A stretch of 51,620 nt of DNA from an uncultured Kiloniellales bacterium (GCA_947258885.1 CAMYKD010000043.1:1-51620), one strand, 5' to 3'; counted from the first letter of the stretch, positions 18,932-27,359 are shown. Numbers and translations: made by a program. Notes: generated from the letters alone by a model not told the origin.

Positions 18932-19312
18932 TCAATCGACAGCAATCAGGGCGGCGGCGACCCGGCGTCCCTCGGCCAGGAGGACATGGTAGGTGCGGCA
19001 GGCCGCCCCGGTGTCCATGGGCTCGAGCACGGGCCCGGCGGCGCGCACCTGCTGGCGCAAGTCGGGGTGTATGAAAGCCAGCCGGGCGCCGCAGCCGAGC
19101 AGCAGCAGCTCGATCGCGCCGCCCTCGGCCAGGATCGGCTCCAGGCTCTCCAGAGTCAGCTCCCCGATGTCGGCGACCGCCCAACTTACCGTGCGCTCGG
19201 GCAATACCAGGATCGAGCCCCGATAGGCGGTGCCGCTCACCTTGAAGCCGCCGCCGCCGTAAGCCTCGACGAGCTGACGGCCGGCGGGAATCTCAGGGGT
19301 GACGTCGGTCAT
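18932..19312 (-). CDS. Mth938-like domain protein
   Basis: 126 aa, a small cytoplasmic protein of the Mth938/DUF498 fold. Characteristic blocks are AYGGGGFKVSG near the N-terminus, ELLLLGCGARLAF in the middle, and MDTGAACRTYHVLLAEGRRVAAALI at the end (cited in two parts: MDTGAACRTYHVL and AEGRRVAAALI). The human relative NDUFAF3 helps assemble respiratory complex I; the bacterial role is unsettled. It starts 14 bp after secF on the same strand, a conserved alphaproteobacterial arrangement. The nearby NDUFAF6-like gene makes a shared complex-I theme worth noting, though this is inference. Confidence 0.87.
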   Translation of the reverse strand: MTDVTPEIPAGRQLVEAYGGGGFKVSGTAYRGSILVLPERTVSWAVADIGELTLESLEPILAEGGAIELLLLGCGARLAFIHPDLRQQVRAAGPVLEPMDTGAACRTYHVLLAEGRRVAAALIAVD

Positions 19313-19326
19313 CTGCCGACTCCGGC

Positions 19327-20250
19327 TCAGGCGCCCTCTTCCTCGACGGCGAGGGCCTGCGGGCGCAGCTGGAACCTGGACAGCAGCGGCACGGCGAGCC
19401 CGATCGACGAGTAGGTGCCGATCACCACGCCCCAGATCAGGCCCATGGTGAAGCCGCGGATCACCTGGCCGCCGAACACGAACAGCGCGATCAGCGCCAG
19501 CAAAGTGGTCAGGCTGGTCAGCATCGTGCGTGTCAGGGTGCGGTTGATCGCCATGTCGAGCACGTCGTGCATGGTGCGCTTCTTGTACTTGCGCAGGGTC
19601 TCGCGCACCCGGTCGAACAGCACGACGGTGTCGTTGATCGAATAGCCGGCGATGGTCAGCACCGCTGCCAGAGTCGCCAGGTTGAACTCGACCTGGGTCA
19701 GCGCGTAGAAGCCGATCGTCGTGATCACGTCGTGCGCCAGGGCGATCAGGGCCGCCAAGGAGAACTGCCACTCGAAGCGGAACCAGATGTAGAACGCGAT
19801 GCCGAGCAGCGACAGGACCGTGGCGAGCAGCCCGGCCCGCTTCAACTCGCCGCCGACCTTGGGGCCGACGAACTCGGTCCGCCGATAGTCGGCGACCTCC
19901 GTGCCGAGGGCTTCCTTGACCGCCGCAATGGCTTTCGCCTGCTCCGCCTCGTCGCCGGCCTGGCGCTCGATGTTGATCAGCACGTCCTCGGGCTCGCCGA
20001 AGGTCTGCAAGGTGACCTCGCCCAGGCCCAGGCCGCCCAGCCGCCCACGCAGGTCCGATAGGTCGGCCGGCCCCTCGGTGCGAATCTCGATCAGGATACC
20101 GCCGCGGAAGTCCACGCCGAAGTTGAGCCCCCGTCCGAAGAACAGGGCGACCGAAGCGGCGACGAGGACGGCCGAGAAGATCAGGAACAGCTTGCGCCGC
20201 GCCATGAACTCGAAGTTCGGTTCGATCGGAAGGAGTCGGATCAAGGCCAT
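19327..20250 (-). CDS. secF: protein translocase subunit SecF
   Basis: 307 aa. SecF pairs with SecD in the inner membrane and uses the proton gradient to pull exported proteins through SecYEG. There is one N-terminal membrane segment (after FMARRKLFLIF), a periplasmic domain with NFGVDFRGG, and five C-terminal segments including GYSINDTVVLFDRVRE, a family signature. It starts 10 bp downstream of secD and is followed by the Mth938-like gene. Confidence 0.96.
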   Translation of the reverse strand: MALIRLLPIEPNFEFMARRKLFLIFSAVLVAASVALFFGRGLNFGVDFRGGILIEIRTEGPADLSDLRGRLGGLGLGEVTLQTFGEPEDVLINIERQAGDEAEQAKAIAAVKEALGTEVADYRRTEFVGPKVGGELKRAGLLATVLSLLGIAFYIWFRFEWQFSLAALIALAHDVITTIGFYALTQVEFNLATLAAVLTIAGYSINDTVVLFDRVRETLRKYKKRTMHDVLDMAINRTLTRTMLTSLTTLLALIALFVFGGQVIRGFTMGLIWGVVIGTYSSIGLAVPLLSRFQLRPQALAVEEEGA

Positions 20251-20260
20251 GGCCGCCCCC

Positions 20261-21829
20261 TCAGATCGGCAAGGTCTGCGGCCGGCGGCGGCGCAGCCAG
20301 GCCACGATGATCAGGCGGGTCACCATGATCGCCGTGAACAGCGAGGTAATGATGCCGAACATCAGCGTGACGGCGAAGCCCTTGACCGGACCCGTGCCGA
20401 AGAAGAACAACAGGACCGCGGCGATCAGGGTGGTCAGGTTCGAGTCGACGATCGTCGTCATGGCCCGCCGGTAGCCGACGTCGATGGCCGTGACCGGGCC
20501 GCGTCCCAGGCGCATCTCCTCGCGGATGCGCTCGAAGATCAGCACGTTGGCATCCACCGCCATGCCGATCGTGAGCACGATGCCGGCGATGCCCGGGAGC
20601 GTCAGCGTCGCCTGCAGTCCCGACAGCGCGGCGGCGATCAGCACCAGGTTGGCGATCAGCGCGATGTCCGCGATCACACCGAACAGGCCATAGGTGAGCG
20701 CCATGAAGACCACGACGAAGATCAGGCCGAGCACGCTGGCGATCTCGCCCGCGCGGATCGAATCCGCGCCCAGGCCGGGACCGACGGTCCGCTCTTCTAG
20801 GATGACCAGCGGCGCCGGCAGCGCACCGGCGCGCAGCAGCAAGGCGAGATCCTGGACCTCTTGGACGGTGAACTGGCCGGTGATGATCCCGCTGCCGCCC
20901 AAAATAGGCTCGCGGATCACCGGCGCGCTTATCACCTTGCCGTCGAGCACGATGGCGAAGAGCCGTCCGACGTTCTCCTGGGTCGCCCGCGCGAAGCGCC
21001 GGGCGCCGACCGAATCGAAGCGGAAGCTGACCACCGGCTGGCCCTCCTGGAAGGTCGCCTGGGCGTCGACGAGGCTCTCGCCGCTGACCATCACCCGCTT
21101 GCGCACCACGTAGGCGCCGGTCGGATTGCCCTCGGCGTCCGTCTCGTTCGACGGCACCACCTCGGCGCCGCGCGGCGTCGGGTCGATACCGGGGGTCACG
21201 TTCTCCGAGACGAAGCGGAAGGTCAGCTTGGCGGTCTTGCCGAGGATCTCCTTCATGCGCTCGGGATCGTCCACGCCGGGCAGCTGGATCAGGATACGCT
21301 CCTGGCCCTGGCGCTGGATGGTCGGCTCGCGCACGCCGGTCTCGTCGATCCGGATCCCGAGGATCTCCCGGGTCTGGTCCATCACGTTGTTGCGGAGCTG
21401 GCCGCTGGCCAGCTCGGTGAACTCGAGCTCGACCGCCCCGTCGTCGGAAACGGAGACCAGGAACTCGTTGGTCAGGTCGCCAATGATCTCACGTGCCCGG
21501 GCCGCCGTTGCCGGATCGCGCAGCTTGAAGGACACCCCCTTGGGTCCGGTCCGAAGGTCGGAGTTCCCGATCTTCGCCTTGCGCAGTTCCCGGCGCAGGC
21601 TGTCGACCAGGTTGTCGAAATGCTCCTGCTCCACGGACTCGAGCTGGGCCTCGAGCAGCAGATAGGACCCGCCGCGTAGATCCAACCCGAGGCTGATCTG
21701 CTTGTTCGGCAGCCAGTCCGGGAGGCTTTCCGCGGTCTGCCGGCCGACCAGGTTCGGGGCGGCAAAAAACAGGCCGCTCAGCAGCAGCACCAGGACAAGA
21801 ACGACCTGCCACTTGGGGATTTGAACCAT
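20261..21829 (-). CDS. secD: protein translocase subunit SecD
   Basis: 522 aa. RND-type partner of SecF. The N-terminal segment (MVQIPKWQVVLVLVLLLSG) is followed by LGLDLRGGSYLLLE, a large periplasmic part with QLPGVDDPERMKEILGKTA, and a C-terminal six-helix RND domain with GMAVDANVLIFERIREE and a proton-path aspartate. Length and motif order are normal. It lies in the yajC-secD-secF order with 56 bp to yajC. Confidence 0.97.
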   Translation of the reverse strand: MVQIPKWQVVLVLVLLLSGLFFAAPNLVGRQTAESLPDWLPNKQISLGLDLRGGSYLLLEAQLESVEQEHFDNLVDSLRRELRKAKIGNSDLRTGPKGVSFKLRDPATAARAREIIGDLTNEFLVSVSDDGAVELEFTELASGQLRNNVMDQTREILGIRIDETGVREPTIQRQGQERILIQLPGVDDPERMKEILGKTAKLTFRFVSENVTPGIDPTPRGAEVVPSNETDAEGNPTGAYVVRKRVMVSGESLVDAQATFQEGQPVVSFRFDSVGARRFARATQENVGRLFAIVLDGKVISAPVIREPILGGSGIITGQFTVQEVQDLALLLRAGALPAPLVILEERTVGPGLGADSIRAGEIASVLGLIFVVVFMALTYGLFGVIADIALIANLVLIAAALSGLQATLTLPGIAGIVLTIGMAVDANVLIFERIREEMRLGRGPVTAIDVGYRRAMTTIVDSNLTTLIAAVLLFFFGTGPVKGFAVTLMFGIITSLFTAIMVTRLIIVAWLRRRRPQTLPI

Positions 21830-21885
21830 CGGGGTCGGCGCCGGTATCTATGACGGGGGGGCGGAGAAGTCGTTCACTGGCGGGC

Positions 21886-22320
21886 TCAGCTCTTCCTGCC
21901 GCCGCCCAACAGCTTGCCTAGGCCCCCGGCCAGGCCGCCGCCCTTGTCACTGTCGTTGGCCGGCTCGGCGGGCTTGGTTTGGCCTTTTTCGCCCTTGTCC
22001 TTGCCCGGCTCCGTCTTGGCCAGGACCTCGCTGATGGTCGCGCGCACGACCCGCACCTTGACCCCTTCGGCGACTTCGACCTGAAGCTCGGTGTCGCTGA
22101 CCACTTTGGTCACGGTCCCCACCAAGCCTCCACCGGTCACCACCCGATCGCCGCGCCTGAGCGCCGCCACCATGTCCCGGTGCTGCTTCATCTTCTTCTG
22201 CTGCGGACGGATCAGCAGCAGGTAGAAGACGACGAAGATCAGGACCAGCGGCAGAAGCGAGGTCATGGTCGAGGCGCCGTCACCCCCAAGGGCCTGCGCG
22301 TAGGCTGGCGAAATGAACAT
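21886..22320 (-). CDS. yajC: preprotein translocase subunit YajC
   Basis: 144 aa. YajC is a single-span inner-membrane protein associated with SecDF. The N-terminus carries the alphaproteobacterial FISPAYAQA stretch, then a membrane helix (LLPLVLIFVVFYLLLIRPQQK, about residues 23-42) and the conserved MVAALRRGDRVVTGGGLVGTV (partly quoted here as RGDRVVTGGGLVG). The C-terminal ~50 residues form a charged Lys/Glu and Gly-rich tail, longer than usual. First gene of the yajC-secD-secF operon, with a predicted promoter close by. Confidence 0.95.
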   Translation of the reverse strand: MFISPAYAQALGGDGASTMTSLLPLVLIFVVFYLLLIRPQQKKMKQHRDMVAALRRGDRVVTGGGLVGTVTKVVSDTELQVEVAEGVKVRVVRATISEVLAKTEPGKDKGEKGQTKPAEPANDSDKGGGLAGGLGKLLGGGRKS

Positions 22321-22358
22321 CTAGGACCCCTTCCCTTCTCGGCGGCTCGGACCGGCGG

Positions 22359-22386
22359 ACTATACCCGCCCGCCCGCGAATTGCAA
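22359..22386 (-). promoter_or_regulatory. predicted yajC-secDF promoter
   Basis: On the minus strand TTGCAA (22386-22381), 16-bp spacer, TATAGT (22364-22359). Transcription would begin near 22352, leaving a leader of about 32 nt with GAAGGGAAGGGG as ribosome-binding region before the yajC ATG. Confidence 0.5.
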
Positions 22387-22437
22387 CGTCGTCCGAGGCC
22401 CGCGGCGAAGTCGGCCGTAACGGCCCTGTTGCGCCTC

Positions 22438-23331
22438 TCAACCCCCTTGGCTCGCCGGCCCGCAAAGGCGTGCCGGGACCAGCTGGGCGGCCCAGACGCA
22501 CAAGGGAGCGAGGCCAATGGAGACGAGTGTGTCGATCAGGTAGTGGTAGCGCAGATAGATCGTTCCCAGCCAAAGGACGGCGCCCCAGAGGAGAAAATAG
22601 GGGAGCACATCGCGCCGCCACTTGGCGGCGAGAATGACCACGATCGCAGCCACCAGGATATGGCCGCTCGGAAAGGCGCTGAATTTGTGCGGCTCCAGCG
22701 TGTCGACCAGGTAATGGAGGTGGTCGTAGAACCACAGGCCGATCAGTTGGGTTTCGGCTTCGACGTAGCGGAACGGCGACAGCGCCGGGAAAATCGCGTT
22801 GCCCAGGAAAGAGACGTAGAAGCCGGTGATAATGGCCAGGTTCGCCCGTTCGATCCACTCGAACGATCTTGCCCGGTACAATACGACGAAGAACGCGATC
22901 GGTATGAAATAAAAACTAAAATAACCGATGGAAAATAGATCCGTAAGAATCCGGTTGTGCAGAAAATCAATAGAGCTATTCGGATCGAAACCCAGCAATT
23001 CCTTGTCGATCCGCAGCAGCTCAGCGTCGTAGGTGAGTGGGTGCAGGTTGGGGACGATCACCGACATTTGGGCAAAAAGGGTCGCAATCAGAACGATCGA
23101 GACGACCATTCGGACCGTCGCCGCCGTCGCCGGGCCGCACCTGGAAAGCGGGCCCGCCATGAGGCCGGCCAGAACCGCCATCAGCAGGAGATCGACCATC
23201 AGAAACCAGCGGGCCTGGGCCGCGAGGTTCCAAACCAGCAGGCTTCCGGCGCCCATCAACGCGAGGGCGGCGAAATGGACCACATCAAGAGGCCGCGCAC
23301 CGTTGAGCATGATCCGATCCCAGCGCATCAC
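22438..23331 (-). CDS. PAP2-family membrane phosphatase
   Basis: 297 aa with six or so membrane segments. It belongs to the PAP2 superfamily, closest in look to the AUR1/inositolphosphorylceramide-synthase-like branch, which act on lipid phosphates or transfer phospho-head-groups. Catalytic motifs are KFSAFPSGH and RYHYLIDTLVS, holding the two histidines and the aspartate. No N-terminal KxxxxxxRP motif is evident, as in that branch. Around 22860-22990 the coding DNA is notably AT-rich (codons TTT, TAT, ATA, AGT), unlike neighbouring genes, suggesting transfer from elsewhere or weak codon selection. The substrate is unknown. Confidence 0.82.
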   Translation of the reverse strand: MMRWDRIMLNGARPLDVVHFAALALMGAGSLLVWNLAAQARWFLMVDLLLMAVLAGLMAGPLSRCGPATAATVRMVVSIVLIATLFAQMSVIVPNLHPLTYDAELLRIDKELLGFDPNSSIDFLHNRILTDLFSIGYFSFYFIPIAFFVVLYRARSFEWIERANLAIITGFYVSFLGNAIFPALSPFRYVEAETQLIGLWFYDHLHYLVDTLEPHKFSAFPSGHILVAAIVVILAAKWRRDVLPYFLLWGAVLWLGTIYLRYHYLIDTLVSIGLAPLCVWAAQLVPARLCGPASQGG

Positions 23332-23514
23332 CGCAGATCTCCCGGCCGGGTCAGGGACGCCATCCCCCGGTCCGGAGACGCGGATATCACAAAGGCTCGC
23401 CGATTGCTCCGGTCTTTACAAGATGCCAGTCCAGATTGACGCCGTGGTGGGCGCTGGCTAGGCTCGGCGCCCGTCCGCAGCCCTCCGGGCCGCGCAGGAG
23501 CGACCGGGACCGCC

Positions 23515-24393
23515 ATGGCCAAACGCCCGACCAACGACCTGCCGCAGCTTCTCGAGCGCATTGCCGACGCGCTGGAAAGACTGGCGCCGGCGGCGCCGGC
23601 CTCCGCCCCGCTGGAAAGCGCCGAGGCCTTCATCTGGCAGGCCGACAGGGACGTGCTGGAGCCGGTCGAGAAGGTCAACCGGGTCGACCTGGTCCTGCTC
23701 CAGGGCGTCGAACGCCAGCGCGAGATCCTGCTCGACAATACCCTGCGCTTCGCCCGCGGCCTGCCGGCCAACAACGCGCTGCTCTGGGGGGCGCGCGGGA
23801 TGGGCAAGTCCTCGCTGGTCAAGGCCGTGCACGCCCAGGTCAACGAAGCCGCCGCGGCCAAGGGGCACCCGAGCCTCGCCCTGGTCGAGATCCACCGCGA
23901 GGACATCCCGTCGTTGCCCCGCCTGCTGCAGGGCCTGCGCGGCGAGGCGCGCGGCTGCATCCTGTTCTGCGACGACCTCAGCTTCGATTCCTCGGACACC
24001 AGCTACAAGTCGCTCAAGGCCGTGCTCGAAGGGGGCATCGAGGGGCGGCCCTCGAACGTGATCTTCTACGCCACCTCGAACCGGCGCCACCTGATGCCGC
24101 GCGACATGATCGAGAACGAGCGCTCGACCGCAATCCATACCTCCGAGGCGGTCGAGGAGAAGGTCAGCCTGTCGGACCGCTTCGGCCTGTGGCTCGGCTT
24201 CCACAACTGCGACCAGGACACCTATTTCGCCATGGTCGAGGGCTATGCCGGATACTACGGCCTCGACCTGTCGCCCCCGACGCTGCGGGCCGAGGCCAAG
24301 GAGTGGTCGATCACCCGCGGCGGCCGCTCCGGCCGCGTCGCCTGGCAGTACATCCAGGACCTGGCCGGCCGCCTGGGCAAGCGGATCGATTGA
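23515..24393 (+). CDS. DUF815-family P-loop ATPase
   Basis: 292 aa, an AAA+-like cytoplasmic ATPase. Walker A is GARGMGKSS at residues 92-100 and Walker B is ILFCDDLSF about 50 residues on; a sensor-like block YATSNRRHLMPRDM and a C-terminal arginine-rich helix (RSGRVAWQYIQDL) follow. The family is widespread in proteobacteria, often near yajC/secDF as here, but its function is not established. The ATG follows GGGACCGCC without a strong Shine-Dalgarno sequence. Confidence 0.88.
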   Translation: MAKRPTNDLPQLLERIADALERLAPAAPASAPLESAEAFIWQADRDVLEPVEKVNRVDLVLLQGVERQREILLDNTLRFARGLPANNALLWGARGMGKSSLVKAVHAQVNEAAAAKGHPSLALVEIHREDIPSLPRLLQGLRGEARGCILFCDDLSFDSSDTSYKSLKAVLEGGIEGRPSNVIFYATSNRRHLMPRDMIENERSTAIHTSEAVEEKVSLSDRFGLWLGFHNCDQDTYFAMVEGYAGYYGLDLSPPTLRAEAKEWSITRGGRSGRVAWQYIQDLAGRLGKRID

Positions 24394-24399
24394 GGGACC

Positions 24400-24882
24400 T
24401 CAGGCCGCGCGGCGCGAGACGGCCACCCAAACGCCGAGAGCGATCAGCAGGCTCCCCGCAACCCAATCCTGAATCCGCCCATAGATCGGGCGGCGCAGCA
24501 GAACCTTTGCGAGCGAACCCGAGGCAAAGGCGATCAGGAGGTCGCAGGGGATCGCCGTCAGAGTGACGATCAGGCCCAGCAGCAGCACCTGCGGGACGAC
24601 CGGTCCCGCCGCGACCTCGACGAACTGCGGCAACAGGGCCAGGAAGAAAAGCGCGGTCTTGGGATTGAGGGCTTCCACCAGCGCGCTCTCTCGGAACGTA
24701 GACGGTCCTCTTCGCAAATATCCGATCCCAAGCCAAATGAGATAGGCCGCGCCCGCGACCTTGAGGAGCGTGTAGGCCGTCGCGGAAACCTGAAAGATCA
24801 CCGAAAGGCCGTAGGCCGCGGCAACGACATGCACGAGGCTTCCCGTCGCAAGGCCGGCGGCCGACACGACGCCGGCGCCCCG
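24400..24882 (-). pseudogene. LysE/RhtB transporter fragment, 5' end missing
   Basis: Similarity to LysE-type amino-acid exporters runs from GAGVVSAAGLATGSLVH through KVAGAAYLIWLGIGYLRRG and ALNPKTALFFLALLPQFVE to the natural C-terminus, about 160 of ~205 residues. The first membrane helix with its conserved PGP motif is gone. At about 24880 the similarity stops abruptly, and upstream DNA on the minus strand is the antisense of a GNAT gene. The frame happens to stay open further upstream but with unrelated sequence, so it is not a fusion protein. Confidence 0.8.
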
Positions 24883-25098
24883 GAACACCAGGGCCGCGGC
24901 CTCGGACGGCGCCTCATGGCCCTGGCCGAAGACGAGGCCCGGCGGCGGAACGTCCGCGAGCTGCGCCTCTACACCAACGAGCGCATGGCCGAGAACATCG
25001 GTTTCTACGCGCGCCTCGGCTACCGCGAGACCGGAAGACGCTCGCACCAAAAGCATAGAGGCTCCACGCTTGTCTTCATGAGCAAGTGTGTCGACTGA
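24876..25098 (+). pseudogene. GNAT acetyltransferase fragment, 5' end missing
   Basis: The C-terminal half of a GCN5-related N-acetyltransferase: APEHQGRGLGRRLMALAEDE (acetyl-CoA loop QGRGLG) and ENIGFYARLGYRETGRR are unmistakable. The N-terminal half is missing; upstream of about 24878 the DNA is the antisense of the LysE fragment. Both genes were cut head to head at essentially the same base. Confidence 0.78.
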
Positions 25099-25114
25099 CG
25101 GCCGCGTGGGCCGC

Positions 25115-25157
25115 TTGACCGCCATCAAGGCACCAGTGACGGCGCGACCGCTATTGT
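25115..25157 (+). promoter_or_regulatory. FNR/Dnr-type class II promoter
   Basis: TTGAC-CGCC-ATCAA at 25115-25128 matches the FNR-family consensus TTGAT-N4-ATCAA at nine of ten positions. A -10-like TATTGT lies at 25152-25157. If transcription starts near 25163, the site is centred at -41.5, exactly the position of activator-dependent class II FNR promoters. It drives the DUF2249/NnrS-like/hemerythrin operon. A second -10-like TATTAT (25188-25193) is an alternative. Confidence 0.6.
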
Positions 25158-25246
25158 TGCCCGGGTCCGCATTTGGAGTCGCCGAGGTATTATCGGGGGT
25201 CCGCGCTCGCGAAATCAACCTTGACCCGTAATCGAAAATCGACACC

Positions 25247-25552
25247 GTGTCCGAGACTGTGAAACGCGCGCCCGTCGCAGGCGATATCCCCGTCCTTTGG
25301 GAATCCGGAGCCTTGTGCCTCGATCTGCGCGGGATCGACACACCCCCCAAGCCGCTCGTGGCGATCGTCGAGTTGATCGAGCGCGCCGACACGGGCGATA
25401 CGGTCCGCGTGCTCATCGCGCGCGATCCTATAAACCTCTACCCCGAACTCCTGGAGCGCGGCTGGTCCTGGACCAAGGAGCGCGCCGAGGACGGCAGCCT
25501 GCGCCTGACCCTCACGCGCGATGCGTCGGGTCCCCCAGGGCCCGGCCGGTGA
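25247..25552 (+). CDS. DUF2249 domain protein
   Basis: 101 aa from a GTG start. DUF2249 proteins are small TusA-like cytoplasmic proteins often found with hemerythrins, NnrS and denitrification genes. Visible signatures are ALCLDLRGIDTPPKPLVAI near the start, DTVRVLIARDPINLYPEL, and ERGWSWTKE. There is no strong Shine-Dalgarno sequence before the GTG, so the start is less certain than the frame. The stop overlaps the next gene by 4 bases (GTGA). First gene of the predicted FNR-controlled operon. Confidence 0.82.
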   Translation: MSETVKRAPVAGDIPVLWESGALCLDLRGIDTPPKPLVAIVELIERADTGDTVRVLIARDPINLYPELLERGWSWTKERAEDGSLRLTLTRDASGPPGPGR

Positions 25553-26844
25553 GCTTTCCCGGCACCGTCCTCATGGGGGCCCAGGCACGGCTCCTGGACC
25601 CGACCATACCCTATCGTTATTTCGCCGCCGCGCTGGGGTTCCACATCCTGCTCTGGGCGCTGATCGCGGCCTTTCCCGACGATGCGGCGGTCTTCGCCGG
25701 CGGCTCGGGGCCGGGTCTGGCGGCGCTGCACAGCTTGACGCTGGGCGTGCTCACGGCGACGGCCATGGGGGCGGCCTTTCAAATGCTGCCGGTGGCGACG
25801 GGAACGCCGCTGCGGAGCACCAGGGCGGCCCGGGTCGCATCCTGGTTCTTCATCCCCGGCACCGGCCTCTTGGTCTGGGGCATGGCGGTGGCCGAGCACC
25901 TGCTTATGGCCCTGGGCGGATTTGCCGTGGCGCTGGGCCTCGGCATTTTTCTCGTCCTCATCGCCGAGGTTCTGTGGCGCGCGCGCGCCTTCGAGCCCCT
26001 AAGCCGCTTCGGCCTGACGGCGCTCGCGGCGCTCTTGGTCGGCGTCGCGCTCGGATTCGTTCTGATCATTGACCACGATCACGGCTTCCTGGACGAACGG
26101 GCACGCACGGCCGCGGTCCATCTGATCGTCGCCGGGTTCGGCTTCATGGGGCTGCTGGCGCTCGGCTTCAGCCACGTCCTGGTGCCGCTCTTCGCGCTCG
26201 CCCAAGGCGTGCCGGCGGGCGAAAGCCGGGCCACCTTCGCGCTGAGCGCCCTCGGGCTGGTGGCCGGCGGCGCCGGGGTCTATCACGGGGTGTCGTTCCT
26301 GGCCGCCGGCGGGGCACTTCTCGGACTCCTGGGCGCCGCGCTGCATTTGCGCGGCATGGCGCGGTGTCTGGCGACCGGCATGCGCAAGAACCTGGGCGTG
26401 TCGGCGCTTCTCCTGCGCGCGGGCTGGGGGTTCCTGGTCACGAGCTTGGTCGTCGGCTTGGTCACGGCCCTCGGCTTCTTCGAGATGCAGGGCCCGCGCC
26501 TCTTCGCCTTTCTCGCGCTGTTCGGCTGGCTGCTCACCTTCCTTCTGGGCGTCTTGCAGCGCATTCTGCCGTTTCTCGGGTCCATGAACGCCACCGGCGC
26601 CGGGACCAGGCCGCCGCGGCCGAGCGAACTGGCGCCCGAGGGCCTGCTGCACGCCCATGCCCTGCTCCACGCCCTGGCACTTGTTCTGGTCGGGACGGGC
26701 ATCGGATTGGAAGCGGCCCTGCCCGTTCGCCTCGGCGGATTCGCCGGTCTGGTGGGCGCTGTGATTTACGCCGGCTTCGCGCTGCGCATCTGGTGGCTGA
26801 TCCACGGCCGCCCGCGCGTCACAACCAATCAGGAAAGGCCCTGA
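25549..26844 (+). CDS. NnrS-like polytopic membrane protein
   Basis: 431 aa, about 12 membrane segments. It resembles NnrS and related heme-copper-oxidase-subunit-I-like proteins linked to nitric-oxide tolerance, with candidate heme/metal histidines in GFHILLWALI, ALHSLTLGVLTATAMGAAF, IIDHDHGF, AVHLIVAGFGFMGLLALGFS and LLHALALVL. I chose the GTG at 25549, which overlaps the DUF2249 stop (GTGA) and gives MSFPGTVLMGAQARLLDPT; the ATG eight codons later is an alternative. The family call is by motif pattern and gene context, not strong identity. Confidence 0.65.
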   Translation: MSFPGTVLMGAQARLLDPTIPYRYFAAALGFHILLWALIAAFPDDAAVFAGGSGPGLAALHSLTLGVLTATAMGAAFQMLPVATGTPLRSTRAARVASWFFIPGTGLLVWGMAVAEHLLMALGGFAVALGLGIFLVLIAEVLWRARAFEPLSRFGLTALAALLVGVALGFVLIIDHDHGFLDERARTAAVHLIVAGFGFMGLLALGFSHVLVPLFALAQGVPAGESRATFALSALGLVAGGAGVYHGVSFLAAGGALLGLLGAALHLRGMARCLATGMRKNLGVSALLLRAGWGFLVTSLVVGLVTALGFFEMQGPRLFAFLALFGWLLTFLLGVLQRILPFLGSMNATGAGTRPPRPSELAPEGLLHAHALLHALALVLVGTGIGLEAALPVRLGGFAGLVGAVIYAGFALRIWWLIHGRPRVTTNQERP

Positions 26845-26846
26845 CC

Positions 26847-27359
26847 ATGTTTGCCCTGCGTCTCGGAATTCTACGCAGCCTGCACGAAGAACACGTAGCC
26901 ATGCTCGCCGTGCTCGAGCGCCTGGAAAAACTGCTGGCGGCGAACGGCCCGCGAAATCCACCGGATGCGACCGAGGCGAGCCTCGCCAAGCTGCTCGCCG
27001 ACGTCGCCGCCGCGCTCGGCGACGACGTCTCCCACCATTACGCTTTCGAGGAAACCCGCCTGTTTCCCCGCTTCGCCGAGCTCGCCGACCCGGGGATCCC
27101 CGATATGCTGCGCCAGGAGCACGAAATCATCCGCCCCCTGGCCGAGCGTCTGGTCGCGATCATCGCCCAGGCGAAGACCGACGGTTTTACCGCGGCGACC
27201 TGGGTCGAGTTTCATGAGGCCGGCGCCGAGGTCGCAGAGCGCGAAGCCTTCCACATCCAGAAAGAGGAAATGGGCCTGCTCCCCGCGCTCGACCAAATGC
27301 TCGACGCGGACGAGGATGGGCCCCTGCAAATGGCCTATGTCGAGATGAAGGGCGGGTGA
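26847..27359 (+). CDS. hemerythrin domain protein
   Basis: 170 aa, a single four-helix hemerythrin (HHE) domain that would hold a di-iron centre for O2 or NO binding. Ligand candidates are H13/H16 in LHEEH, H63/H64 and E68 in HHYAFEE, H92 in RQEHEIIRPL, and H136/E140 in FHIQKEE. It starts 2 bp after the stop of the NnrS-like gene, so the operon is DUF2249, NnrS-like, hemerythrin. Together these suggest nitric-oxide or low-oxygen sensing or protection, with YtfE-like iron-centre repair as another possibility. Confidence 0.9.
   Translation: MFALRLGILRSLHEEHVAMLAVLERLEKLLAANGPRNPPDATEASLAKLLADVAAALGDDVSHHYAFEETRLFPRFAELADPGIPDMLRQEHEIIRPLAERLVAIIAQAKTDGFTAATWVEFHEAGAEVAEREAFHIQKEEMGLLPALDQMLDADEDGPLQMAYVEMKGG

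Noticed and set aside
25215-25245. A second FNR-type site near TTGACCCGTAATCGAA
   Set aside because: The half-sites are out of spacing (five bases between) and the second half is degenerate.
24883-25416. Apparent N-terminal extension of the LysE-like frame on the minus strand
   Set aside because: The extension is antisense to the GNAT fragment and the FNR-type promoter region and has no membrane helix with the PGP motif, so it is not a real fusion protein.
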